64,000 bases of DNA, taken from Flavilitoribacter nigricans DSM 23189 = NBRC 102662 (lineage in GTDB: Bacteria; Bacteroidota; Bacteroidia; Chitinophagales; Saprospiraceae). The notes under the pieces are model-generated. The model was not told where the DNA came from, did not search any database, and saw only the letters and a program-made list of their open reading frames with translations. A program made the position numbers and the translations under genes. Location: positions 62,001 through 126,000 of the forward strand of contig NZ_PDUD01000027.1 of assembly GCF_002646595.1 (NCBI RefSeq). The letters run 5' to 3'. Below, in pieces: positions 44,539 to 53,138 of the stretch; the stretch's first letter is position 1, and every line of letters begins with the position of its first letter.

Positions 44539-46317
44539 GTGAAATACATTATCCCATACTTATTGTTGTTAATGCTGCTTCCCTTTCGGGGAACGGGCCA
44601 GTCCGATTACCAATTGCGCGTGGTGACTACCGACCAGTTCACCCCACTTCCGGAAGAACTGACCCGGGATCTACCGGTCCGCTTTTCCGATACGCTGGCT
44701 TTGAAAAGCGCCCTCCAGACCTGGGTACTGGAACTGCACGGCCGGTCCTATCTGGAAGCTTCCGTAGACACCTTGATGCGGGTAGCGGACGAGTATATCG
44801 CATTTTTGCATTTGGGCGATCGCTACCAGTGGGCCGCGCTGACCAACGGCAATGTGGATCCCGTATTCCTGGATAAGGTGGGCTTCCGCGAACGATTGTA
44901 CAGCAACCGGCCGTTTGCCTACCGGCAGGTGCAGGACCTCCTGGAATCACTCTTACACTACGCAGAAAACAACGGCTATCCTTTTGCCAAAGTCTACCTG
45001 GACAGCATCCGCACCGAACCGGGCCGGATCAGCGCTCTGGTGAAAATGGATAAAGGGCCGCTCATTACCATCGGTGAGATCGAAGTGGTCGGAGATCTGC
45101 GGCTCAGCCCGGTCTACCTCTCCCGTTATCTCGGTTTCAGTGCCGGGGATCTCTACAATCGCGAGAAGGTGCTGCGCATTCGCGAACGCCTGCGGGAATT
45201 GCCCTTTGTTACCATTCAATCCGATCCGGTGGTTGCCTTTCGGGGAGAAACGGCCAATATTCGCCTGGCGCTGGCCAATCGCTCCGCCAGTCGATTCGAT
45301 TTTCTGATCGGGGTTTTGCCCAACAGTCAGCAGTCCGGTCGGCTGCTCATTACCGGAGATTTTACCGCGGAGCTGCAAAACCAGTTCGGAGTAGGCGAAC
45401 GCCTCTACGTTGCCTTTGAGCAACTCCGTCCCCAGACCCAGGAACTGAATCTCCAATTCAATTATCCCTATCTGCTCGATCTGCCGTTCGGTACCGATCT
45501 CAGCTTTGAACTTTACAAACGCGATACTTCCTATCTGGATCTCAACCTCGATTTTGGTCTGCAGTACTTACTGGACGGGCGGGATTACCTCAAGGCCTAC
45601 GGCAACAGTTATTCCTCCACTTTATTGACCGTCGATACCCAGCGGATCCGGCGGACGGGTGTTCTGCCCGATACGCTGGATGTACGCCGCACGGGTTTTG
45701 GGCTCGAATATTTCCACGAGGCGCTCGATTATCGCTTCAATCCCAGAAAGGGCTGGTCTTTATTTCTGCGGGGAGGAGCGGCCATCCGGCGTTTGCCGCG
45801 AAACAACCTGATCAGCCAGTTGGATATTGCCGATCCTTACGACGATCTGCCGGAGCGCAGTTTTCAGTACCGGATCCTAAGCCGCATCAGCGCCTACCTG
45901 CCGTTGTTTCGGCAAAGCACCCTTAAAATGCAGGTGCAGGGCGGCTACATCATCTCCAATCTGGGCCTGCTGGCCAATGAGCAGTTTCGCATCGGAGGCG
46001 CGAAGCTCTTACGGGGTTTCGACGAAGAATTTATTTTCGCCAGCAATTACACGGTAGCGACCCTGGAATACCGCCTGCTAATCGGCCAGAACGCTTACCT
46101 CTATACTTTCGGGGATCTGGCGCGGGTGGACAATCGGACGGTCAAGACGCTGCCGGGTACCAATTCCGTGAATTTTCCCTACGGCCTGGGAGCCGGGATT
46201 ACTTTTGAGACCGCAGTTGGCCTTTTCGGGATCAACCTCGCTTTTGGCGCCGACCGGAATACCCAGATCGATCTCGGCGCACCGAAGGTGCACTTTGGGT
46301 ATGTGAGCCGGTTTTAA
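44539..46317 (+). CDS. Omp85/BamA-like outer membrane protein
   Basis: This 592-residue protein starts at a GTG (MKYIIPYLLLLMLLPFRGTG) with a signal peptide to about residue 21. POTRA-like modules lie at about 95-245, including PLITIGEIEVVGDLRLSP, YLSRYLGFSAGDLYN and REKVLRIRERLRELPF. The C-terminal half is a beta barrel with alternating strands. It contains GGAKLLRGFDEEFIF, the conserved loop 6-like RGF motif of the Omp85 superfamily, and it ends in FGYVSRF with an aromatic terminus. It is shorter than BamA and lacks a full five-POTRA set, so it is a TamA- or patatin-associated-like member with unknown cargo. Confidence 0.88.
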   Translation: MKYIIPYLLLLMLLPFRGTGQSDYQLRVVTTDQFTPLPEELTRDLPVRFSDTLALKSALQTWVLELHGRSYLEASVDTLMRVADEYIAFLHLGDRYQWAALTNGNVDPVFLDKVGFRERLYSNRPFAYRQVQDLLESLLHYAENNGYPFAKVYLDSIRTEPGRISALVKMDKGPLITIGEIEVVGDLRLSPVYLSRYLGFSAGDLYNREKVLRIRERLRELPFVTIQSDPVVAFRGETANIRLALANRSASRFDFLIGVLPNSQQSGRLLITGDFTAELQNQFGVGERLYVAFEQLRPQTQELNLQFNYPYLLDLPFGTDLSFELYKRDTSYLDLNLDFGLQYLLDGRDYLKAYGNSYSSTLLTVDTQRIRRTGVLPDTLDVRRTGFGLEYFHEALDYRFNPRKGWSLFLRGGAAIRRLPRNNLISQLDIADPYDDLPERSFQYRILSRISAYLPLFRQSTLKMQVQGGYIISNLGLLANEQFRIGGAKLLRGFDEEFIFASNYTVATLEYRLLIGQNAYLYTFGDLARVDNRTVKTLPGTNSVNFPYGLGAGITFETAVGLFGINLAFGADRNTQIDLGAPKVHFGYVSRF

Positions 46318-46378
46318 AAAGTGTAACTGATTGGTTGTTAGTTACGTATGCAGGTCTTGGAGACATTTTTTTCTTTTT

Positions 46379-46513
46379 CACCGCCAAGGCACGAAGACGC
46401 CAAGTTTTAAGATCTTAGTGATCTCTGCGCTCAAGAACACAAGGATTAGTGGATTTTCCACCGAAAAATCTACTAATAATTCAGTGCCCTGGCGTCTTCG
46501 TGCCTTGGCGGTG
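46379..46513. repeat. 135-bp element with 24-bp perfect terminal inverted repeats
   Basis: CACCGCCAAGGCACGAAGAC begins the left arm (46379-46402) and is perfectly inverted at 46490-46513. The 87-bp interior has no gene. Sequences with GTGCCTTGGCGGTG ends recur in many bacterial intergenic regions, so this is a MITE-like element and not a gene control site. Confidence 0.8.
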
Positions 46514-46796
46514 ACTAATCTATACTTCTGTCCAGGACCATAATCGGTAATCTCCCGATCGTGCTATCTACAGATAATCAAAATATTAAATGTTCGTTAA
46601 AGTAAACCGTGGCAATGCCTGAATCGGTAACTTTGTTGTTATTGATAGCGTTCTATTCATAAACTGTACACGCCTTTCTATACTGGATTCAACACGCATA
46701 ACTGATTGTAAATGAACCAGCGTGCTCTTTTTAAGGTCATAATAATAGTAAAGCGCCGGCGTATTTAAAGCAGCATTACACTTAACCTCCTTTTTA

Positions 46797-48323
46797 ATGA
46801 AAAAATCGATCATCTGGGCAATTATCGGCTTATTGACTGTAGCGGTACTCGGTGTACTCTGGCTGCAGATGGACCTGATACGCACTTCCATAAAAGTAAA
46901 TGAGAACAAATTCGATAAGGCCGTTTACGAAGTGCTGAATAAAGTTGCCGAGCGTCTGGAAGAAGAAGAAAAGCGTCAGGCGGCCAAACAGTACCTCAAT
47001 GGTTACGCCGCCCGTTTCATCCAGGAAGAACGGATCAGCAGCATGGGGAACGGAGGCCTGCGAATGGATCTTTCCATCCGGACGGGTTTCCAGGGCAATG
47101 CCGGCAATCTGTCCCAGCATTTGCTCGATCAGATGGCGGTTGCGGATACCTGCTCCTGCTACAAATGTGTACAGGATCGCACCGAAAAACGGGATCTGCT
47201 CACCCGTTTCTTTCAATACCGCAATACCGACCAACCGCTCGATCAGCGCATCAATCTGGAACAATTACAAAATATACTGCAGGAAGAATTAGGCAATTCC
47301 GGGATCGATATCGGTTACGAATACGGGGTACTTTCCCGCTCCAGCAATAACTTCGTACTGGTTAATGACCACTACATCATTGATAACTCCGGTTCCAATA
47401 ACGCGGAATATCGCCATATCAAGGAATCCGGATACGCCGTGACGCTTTTCAGCAAGGATGAGATCCCACCCGGGATGCTCATGATCTTTTTCCCGACGAA
47501 AGCGACGGAAGTGTGGAGTGAGATCCTGCCCAACCTGCTGGGAACCATCTTCTTCTCGGCGATCATCCTGTTGTGTTTTGCCTATACGATCTTCATCATC
47601 TTGCGGCAGAAAAAAGTGTCGGAGATGAAGAACGACTTCATCAATAACATGACCCACGAATTTAAAACGCCGATCGCGACGATCTCCCTGGCGGCGGATT
47701 CCATTACCAGTCCGATGGTGATGAGCCACCCGGATAAGTTGCAGCGTTTTGCCAATATTATCAAGCAGGAGAACAAACGCATGAACAGCCAGGTGGAAAA
47801 GGTACTGCAAATGGCGGTGATCGATAAGCGGGAGTTCTCCCTCAAGCTCACGGATGTCAATCTGCACGATGTGATCTACAATGCCGTGGAGAACATCACC
47901 CTGCAGGTAGAGAAGAAAGAAGGTACGGTCAATACCGACCTGGAAGCCACCCAGCCGATCATTCAGGGCGACCTGACCCACATCTCCAACATCATCAACA
48001 ACCTGTTGGACAATGCGAATAAATACTCGCCCGAACAGCCGGAAATCACCGTTTCCACGCGCAACCGGGCCAATGGGGTAGAAGTGGTCGTTGCGGATAA
48101 AGGTATCGGGATGACCAAAGAAGCCCGCAAGCATATTTTCGACAAATTCTACCGGGTGCATACCGGCAACCTGCACGACGTAAAAGGCTTCGGTCTGGGA
48201 CTGAGTTACGTGAAGGCCATCATGACCGCGCACAAGGGCCAGGTGGATGTGAAAAGTGAGCTGGGTAAGGGCAGTAGCTTTATTCTGTTTTTCCCATTAC
48301 AGGTGGAGAACAAACAAAGTTAA
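46797..48323 (+). CDS. rprX: RprX-like sensor histidine kinase
   Basis: This 508-residue membrane kinase has TM1 at about 5-25 (IWAIIGLLTVAVLGVLWLQ), a periplasmic domain with CSCYKC and long helices, and TM2 at about 245-268 (IFFSAIILLCFAYTIFIIL). It has no HAMP domain. HisKA contains NNMTHEFKTPIATISLAAD with the phosphorylatable histidine. The ATPase domain has INNLLDNANKYSPE, VVADKGIGMTKE and GFGLGLSYVKAIM. The layout matches the Bacteroidota RprX type. The partner regulator lies 387 bp downstream on the same strand. The periplasmic signal is unknown; the CxCxxC group might bind metal. Confidence 0.85.
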   Translation: MKKSIIWAIIGLLTVAVLGVLWLQMDLIRTSIKVNENKFDKAVYEVLNKVAERLEEEEKRQAAKQYLNGYAARFIQEERISSMGNGGLRMDLSIRTGFQGNAGNLSQHLLDQMAVADTCSCYKCVQDRTEKRDLLTRFFQYRNTDQPLDQRINLEQLQNILQEELGNSGIDIGYEYGVLSRSSNNFVLVNDHYIIDNSGSNNAEYRHIKESGYAVTLFSKDEIPPGMLMIFFPTKATEVWSEILPNLLGTIFFSAIILLCFAYTIFIILRQKKVSEMKNDFINNMTHEFKTPIATISLAADSITSPMVMSHPDKLQRFANIIKQENKRMNSQVEKVLQMAVIDKREFSLKLTDVNLHDVIYNAVENITLQVEKKEGTVNTDLEATQPIIQGDLTHISNIINNLLDNANKYSPEQPEITVSTRNRANGVEVVVADKGIGMTKEARKHIFDKFYRVHTGNLHDVKGFGLGLSYVKAIMTAHKGQVDVKSELGKGSSFILFFPLQVENKQS

Positions 48324-48709
48324 ACTGCGGTGTGTTTGAGATTTATACTGATGTTGCAGCGTCTTACGGCTGAGGAACCGTACCGTCCGGAGAACGTACC
48401 GGGCAGCTTGCTACCGGTCCGGAACAACTGCACATCCGTCAACTTTGACTATAAACGCCGGGTTTCCGGTATATTATAAAATGAAAAAATCGCTCCGGAT
48501 CCGGAGCTTCTGGAGGTATTGGTAAGGAAAAGGGTGTTGAAGCGGAAGCCTTAAAGCGTGATTTCCGAATAAAATCCGGCCCATGTGGGCAGCATGTTAA
48601 AAAAAAATCGGTATCCGTCGGCTATATGTTAAAATTAGTGAAGGCATTTCCGCGTTCTATAGTCTAAAACCACCCGTGAAATACTAATATTTTAAGAAAA
48701 AGAAATATT
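48324..48709. other. Gap between kinase and regulator genes with a perfect palindrome
   Basis: There is no gene. GCTCCG-GATC-CGGAGC at 48492-48507 is a 16-bp perfect palindrome, with six A on its left side that would give a U tract on the minus strand. The gap suggests that the regulator may have its own promoter. Confidence 0.45.
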
Positions 48710-49438
48710 ATGGCTAATAACCGAATACTCCTAGTAGAAGATGACCAAAATTTTGGCGATGTATTAAGGTCCTATTTAGAAATGCATGATTACGATGTAA
48801 CTTTAGCAACTGACGGCTTACAAGGTCTCGAAAGTTTTAAAAGAGGAGAATTTGATCTGTGTATTCTGGATGTGATGATGCCCAAAAAAGACGGTTTCAC
48901 TCTGGCTAGAGAAATTCGAGAAAGAGACACCGAAACGCCCATTATCTTCCTGACCGCAAAGACCATGAAAGACGATGTACTGCAGGGCTTCAAGATCGGC
49001 GCTGATGACTACATCTCCAAACCGTTCAACTCTGAAGAATTACTGTACCGTATCCAGGCTATCCTGAAGCGGTCCCAGCAAAAAGCGGATCCCCGCGAAG
49101 AGATCAAAGAATTCAGTATCGGTAAATTCCACTTCAACTATCCGCTGCGGGTATTGACCTACGATATGGGCGGGACCGAAGAGAGCAAGGAAAAGCTTTC
49201 TCCGAAAGAAGCCCAACTGTTGCGGATGTTTGCTATGTACATGAATGATATCCTGCCGCGTTCGGAAGCTTTGACCAAGATCTGGGGAGAAGATAATTAC
49301 TTTACCGCCCGCAGTATGGATGTATTTGTGACCAAGCTTCGCAAGTACCTGAAGCAGGACGAAAATATCGAGATCGTGAACATCCACGGTAACGGATTTC
49401 AGCTGCTGGTAAAAGCCGAAGAGGAAGCGGAATCCTGA
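48710..49438 (+). CDS. rprY: RprY-like response regulator, OmpR family
   Basis: This 242-residue DNA-binding regulator has its receiver at 1-120: acidic pocket LLVEDDQNFG, phosphorylated aspartate in LCILDVMMPKKDGFTLA, signalling Thr/Lys in IFLTAKTM and ISKPFNSEELLYRI. The winged helix is at about 135-238 (LSPKEAQLLRMFAMYMND, RSMDVFVTKLRKYL, IVNIHGNGFQLLV). The receiver is strikingly like RprY of Bacteroidota. Codon use at its start is AT-richer than in the rest of the gene. A 13-bp hairpin follows. Confidence 0.88.
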   Translation: MANNRILLVEDDQNFGDVLRSYLEMHDYDVTLATDGLQGLESFKRGEFDLCILDVMMPKKDGFTLAREIRERDTETPIIFLTAKTMKDDVLQGFKIGADDYISKPFNSEELLYRIQAILKRSQQKADPREEIKEFSIGKFHFNYPLRVLTYDMGGTEESKEKLSPKEAQLLRMFAMYMNDILPRSEALTKIWGEDNYFTARSMDVFVTKLRKYLKQDENIEIVNIHGNGFQLLVKAEEEAES

Positions 49439-49469
49439 ATCTGACCGCCCGAAATATCCCGACGGATGC

Positions 49470-49510
49470 CAAAAGGTTTACCTGACTCCTGAAGTTTGGT
49501 AAACCTTTTG
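49470..49510 (+). terminator. Hairpin after the response regulator gene
   Basis: CAAAAGGTTTACC at 49470-49482 and GGTAAACCTTTTG at 49498-49510 are perfect inverted 13-mers over a 15-nt loop. The 3' arm itself supplies the T run. Confidence 0.7.
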
Positions 49511-49690
49511 TACATCCGAGTGTCATTTTTGGGGTCCGTGTGCCAGCACGGGTGCGTTTCCATAATGTTTCATAGTGGTAAATTTTTTATTTTTATCCGA
49601 AACATATATCTTCGCTCATCTGTTATTTTAAAAAATGAATGCTACTCCATTTTGGAGACTACGCATAAATTTAGTTTTTGGGATTATGAT

Positions 49691-50737
49691 ATGGCTGGAC
49701 GGTCGAGGAGCCGTCTGGCTTTTTTTTTGCCCATTCTTTTCTTCCTTGCCTGTAAGGGCGATCCCGTAACCCCTCCTGCTCCCGAAACTCCCTTTCGGGC
49801 TTTCTACCACTGGCAAACGGAATTTAAACTCGATAGTCTGGAACGCGACTGGCTGAACGCTACGGGAGCTGATCGCATTTACGTCAAATTCTTTGATCTG
49901 GACCGGGATGCCGGGGGAAAAGACATCATTCCGCTGGCCTCGGTGCAAATGGATACTACCGGTTTGCAGGGGCGCCGGGTGATCCCCACCATTTTCATCA
50001 CCAACCGGAGTATGCTGCAACTGCCGCCCGCGGAAATTCCCCAACTGGCCGGCCGGATCACGGAAAAGATCGACCGCCAGTTCGCCGGCCTGGGGCAACC
50101 CTTACGCGAACTGCAACTCGATTGCGACTGGACCCCCCAGAGCCGGGAAACCTATTTCGCTTTATTGGAGGCACTAAAGAAAAATTATGCAGGCAGGGAG
50201 GTGCGGCTGTCCACCACCATCCGGCTGCACCAGTTGCGCTATCCGGAACAAACGGGTGTGCCGCCGGTAGACCGCGGCGTATTGATGTTCTACAACATGG
50301 GTAACCTGACCGAGTGGTCCGAACCCAATTCGATCCTGAACCTGGAAAAAGCGGCCGCCTACCTGCCGGATGGGCTGCAATATCCCCTGCACCTGGATCT
50401 GGCTTTACCGATATTCCGGTGGGCTGTGCTGTTTCGCGACGGAAAGATGATCAAGCTCATCAATGAACCAACCGATTCGCTCCTGCAGCAGCCACAAAAA
50501 CTTGAACCTACCCAGCCGGGCCGTTACCGGGTACTGGAGAATCATTACCTGGATGGATACTACCTCTACCGGGGTGATCAGTTGCGGGTAGAAGCGGTCA
50601 GTACCGAAGCCCTGCGGGCCGCCTACGAGTTGGTGAAACGGCAATACCCGGATGCCGCCCGGAGTCTGATCTTTTATCATCTGGACCGGCAGGTGCTGGA
50701 CCGGTATCGACCGGCTGATCTGAAGGGCCTGAACTGA
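49691..50737 (+). CDS. Lipoprotein of unknown function, possible TIM-barrel
   Basis: About 348 residues from the ATG start MAGRSRSRLAFFL; a much longer frame from 49496 includes AT-rich noncoding DNA and is rejected. The signal peptide ends in the lipobox LFFLAC. The mature part has alternating strands and helices with a central ELQLDCDWTPQSRETYF and RLSTTIRLHQLRYPEQTGV, then DRGVLMFYNMGN. Such acidic strand ends fit a glycosidase-like barrel, but no known catalytic pair is certain. It is an envelope protein of unknown role. Confidence 0.7.
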   Translation: MAGRSRSRLAFFLPILFFLACKGDPVTPPAPETPFRAFYHWQTEFKLDSLERDWLNATGADRIYVKFFDLDRDAGGKDIIPLASVQMDTTGLQGRRVIPTIFITNRSMLQLPPAEIPQLAGRITEKIDRQFAGLGQPLRELQLDCDWTPQSRETYFALLEALKKNYAGREVRLSTTIRLHQLRYPEQTGVPPVDRGVLMFYNMGNLTEWSEPNSILNLEKAAAYLPDGLQYPLHLDLALPIFRWAVLFRDGKMIKLINEPTDSLLQQPQKLEPTQPGRYRVLENHYLDGYYLYRGDQLRVEAVSTEALRAAYELVKRQYPDAARSLIFYHLDRQVLDRYRPADLKGLN

Positions 50738-50747
50738 TGCCGGCACA

Positions 50748-50770
50748 TATACTGACGTAAAATTGTTTTG
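50748..50770 (+). repeat. Dispersed palindromic repeat, half copy
   Basis: TATACTGACGTAAAATTGTT followed by TTG matches one arm of the palindrome at 53032-53137. The other arm is missing. Confidence 0.5.
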
Positions 50771-50861
50771 AAGATCCTGACTATCACAAGCGCGTCAGCA
50801 CCAAACCATTTTGCGTGAAGCATACTTATTCATTCGCAGTAAATTCCATACTGATAAAACT

Positions 50862-51308
50862 ATGTCCAATCCATATCCATTTATGCAGGAAGCCTTACAA
50901 CAGGCGCACAAAAGCTACCGGGAAGGAGGGATCCCCATCGGCTCGGTGGTCGTACACGGGGATCAGATCATCGGTGCCGGCCATAACCAGCGGGTGCAAA
51001 AAAGCAGCCCTATTTTGCACGGAGAAATGGACGCACTGGAAAACGCCGGTCGCCGCTCCGCTGCCGTCTACCGGGCGTGCACCCTCTATACCACCCTTTC
51101 CCCTTGCTCGATGTGCTCGGGGACTATCTTGCTATACGGCATTCCAAGGGTGATCATCGGTGAAAACCGGACTTTTCTCGGAGAGGAGGAATGGTTGCGC
51201 TCCCGCGGAGTAGAGGTGATCGTACTGGATAATTCCGAGTGTTACGAATTGATGCAGCGCTTTATCCGGGAACGTCCGGAACTATGGAATGAGGATATCG
51301 GAGAATGA
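50862..51308 (+). CDS. Nucleoside/cytosine deaminase family protein
   Basis: This zinc hydrolase has about 148 residues from the ATG start MSNPYPFMQEAL; an upstream frame from 50811 overlaps the repeat remnant region and is unlikely. The zinc site is complete: LHGEMDAL (His and the proton-shuttling Glu) and SPCSMCSG (two Cys). GIPIGSVVVHGDQIIGAGHN is the family's N-terminal strand region. The closest pattern is the yeast-type cytosine deaminase (C-terminal VEVIVLDNSECYELM and RFIRERPELWNEDI) and not tRNA adenosine deaminase. The substrate is probably cytosine or a related base. Confidence 0.85.
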   Translation: MSNPYPFMQEALQQAHKSYREGGIPIGSVVVHGDQIIGAGHNQRVQKSSPILHGEMDALENAGRRSAAVYRACTLYTTLSPCSMCSGTILLYGIPRVIIGENRTFLGEEEWLRSRGVEVIVLDNSECYELMQRFIRERPELWNEDIGE

Positions 51309-51314
51309 CCGGAA

Positions 51315-51424
51315 GATGGGGTAAGCTGGCCTCACCCCATCTCCCAATCACCCCATCTCCCAGTCACCTAGTCTCCCAATCACCCCGTCTCCAAGTCACC
51401 CTATCTCCCAGTCTCCAAGTCACC
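51315..51424. repeat. 16-bp tandem array, five units plus partials
   Basis: Units of the form TCACCCCATCTCCCAA run from 51332 to 51411 with one to three changes each, followed by an 8-bp half unit and TCACC. A GATGGGGT/ACCCCATC stem (51315-51322 and 51334-51341) begins the array. It lies between the converging deaminase and cystathionine gamma-synthase genes. Unit count may vary between strains. Confidence 0.85.
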
Positions 51425-51440
51425 AAAACGGTGCATATCA

Positions 51441-52586
51441 CTACAATTCCACCAGCGCCCGTTCCAGATCTTCGATCAGGTCATCTACATCCTCGATGCC
51501 GATGCTCAGGCGGATCAGGGAATCGGTAAGGCCCACTTTGAGCCGCTCTTCCCGCGGAATAGAAGCGTGGGTCATGCTGGCCGGATGGCCGATCAGGGAT
51601 TCCACACCACCCAGCGATTCGGCCAGGGTGAACACTTCCGTAGCGCTCAGTACCCGGATAGCGTCCTCAAAAGTATCTTTTTGCAGGTCGAAAGACACCA
51701 TGGCTCCGAAGGCGCGCATCTGCTTTTTGGCCACTTCGTGGTGGGGATGATCTTTAAATCCCGGATAGTACACGTTGGCCACCTTCGGATGTCCCTTCAG
51801 GAATTTAGCCACTTTTTTGGCATTCTTACAGGCCCGGTCCACCCGTACGTGCAGCGTCTTGATGCCGCGCAGCACAAGGAAACAGTCCTGCGGACCGGGA
51901 ATGGCACCCACTGCATTCTGAAGAAAACCCATTTGCTCGGCAATGGCTGCATCCTTAACGATCACCGCGCCCAGCACTACGTCGGAGTGACCACCCAGGT
52001 ACTTGGTTGCCGAGTGCAGTACAAGATCGGCTCCCAGGTCGAGTGGCGTCTGCAGGTAGGGTGAAGCGAAGGTGTTGTCTACACAGACCAGGAGCTCTTT
52101 ATTGGTCGCCAGCTCCGAGATCGCCTGAATATCCACTACGTTCAGCATCGGATTGGTCGGCGTTTCGATCCAGATCAGTTTGGTTTGGTCGTTGATACGC
52201 TCGGCTACATTTTTGGGGTCGGTCATATCCACAAAGTGGGATACGAGCCCGTAGCGGGCGTGTATTTTGACCATCTGCCGGTACGAACCGCCGTACAGGT
52301 CATTGGACAGGATCACTTCGTCTCCGGGATTGAGCAGGCGCATAATGGTATCCATCGCCGCCAGTCCGCTTCCGAAACAAAAGGCCCGCTGGCCGTTCTC
52401 GAGTGCTGCCAGGTTCTTTTCCAGAACGCTCCGCGTGGGGTTCTGGGTCCGGGCGTATTCGTATCCTTTGTGCTTGCCCGGTGATTCCTGGGCGTAGGTT
52501 GACGTTTGGTAGATCGGAGTCATCACGGCTCCGGTGGATGGGTCAGGGCTAACCCCCGCATGAATTACTTTTGTGTTGAATTTCAT
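51441..52586 (-). CDS. metB: Cystathionine gamma-synthase or gamma-lyase (PLP enzyme)
   Basis: This 381-residue transsulfuration enzyme is complete and of family length. It begins FNTKVIHAGVSPDPSTGAV, then YEYARTQNPTRSVLEKNLA, with PLP-phosphate contacts in FGSGLAAMDTI. The PLP-binding lysine is in HSATKYLGGHSDV, with VDNTFASPYLQ before it. The C-terminal part holds AESLGGVESLIGHPASMTH. Sequence alone does not separate synthase (methionine pathway) from lyase; synthase is the usual call for this pattern. No other methionine genes are nearby. Confidence 0.88.
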   Translation of the reverse strand: MKFNTKVIHAGVSPDPSTGAVMTPIYQTSTYAQESPGKHKGYEYARTQNPTRSVLEKNLAALENGQRAFCFGSGLAAMDTIMRLLNPGDEVILSNDLYGGSYRQMVKIHARYGLVSHFVDMTDPKNVAERINDQTKLIWIETPTNPMLNVVDIQAISELATNKELLVCVDNTFASPYLQTPLDLGADLVLHSATKYLGGHSDVVLGAVIVKDAAIAEQMGFLQNAVGAIPGPQDCFLVLRGIKTLHVRVDRACKNAKKVAKFLKGHPKVANVYYPGFKDHPHHEVAKKQMRAFGAMVSFDLQKDTFEDAIRVLSATEVFTLAESLGGVESLIGHPASMTHASIPREERLKVGLTDSLIRLSIGIEDVDDLIEDLERALVEL

Positions 52587-52706
52587 GGGTTATAATTTTT
52601 CGGCAAATGTAGGGAAAATTAGTGGTAAGTAGACTGCTTGCCGGCGGCCGGGCAGTTGCCTTTTTCGGGCTTCGAAACGGGGCTATACCGGTGCCGGGCG
52701 GCAACA

Positions 52707-52994
52707 TTATCCGAAAAGGCTTTCCCGGAAATAGAGGAACCAGACGACGGCGTAGACAATGGTCATAATGAGCAATCCGCGCATCGACTGCCCCTGGCCA
52801 CGGGACATGAATACGTTCATCGGAATAATATTCAGACAGACGGCGATCAACGCCAGGCTCCGCGGGCGAAACCCACTTCCCAGATTGTTATTGATAATGT
52901 AGTCGGACGCGGACAGTAAAAGCGCATACCCGACAAAGGGCAGGAGCAGGCCGACAACCAGCCCGATCCATATTTCATTTCTGTTTTTTAGCAT
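52707..52994 (-). CDS. Small membrane protein beside surE
   Basis: The 95 residues carry three hydrophobic segments: IWIGLVVGLLLPFVGYALLL, LALIAVCLNIIPMNVFM and GLLIMTIVYAVVWFLYF. It has no enzymatic motif. It follows surE on the same strand after about 144 bp that hold two palindromic repeats. The function is unknown. Confidence 0.7.
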   Translation of the reverse strand: MLKNRNEIWIGLVVGLLLPFVGYALLLSASDYIINNNLGSGFRPRSLALIAVCLNIIPMNVFMSRGQGQSMRGLLIMTIVYAVVWFLYFRESLFG

Positions 52995-53031
52995 GCTAAA
53001 GGATTTTTAAAAAAGGCCAGCTCGGGGCCGT

Positions 53032-53085
53032 TATACCTGACGCGAAGTGGTTTGGAATTTATCCGAACCACTTCGCGTCAGTATA
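53032..53085. repeat. Dispersed palindromic repeat, best-preserved copy
   Basis: CTGACGCGAAGTGGTT at 53037-53052 and AACCACTTCGCGTCAG at 53066-53081 are perfect 16-bp inverted arms with a 13-nt centre, bounded by TATA on each side. It lies between surE and the small membrane protein gene. Confidence 0.8.
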
Positions 53086-53137
53086 TGCTGTATTCAAATT
53101 GGTTTGGATTTCCCCAACCAATTTTACGTCAGTATAG
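53082..53137. repeat. Dispersed palindromic repeat, adjacent second copy
   Basis: AAATTGGTT at 53096-53104 and AACCAATTT at 53116-53124 pair perfectly. The right arm continues TACGTCAGTATA, and the left arm is partly lost (TATGCTGTATTC). It ends beside the stop codon of surE. Confidence 0.7.
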
Positions 53138-53138
53138 A

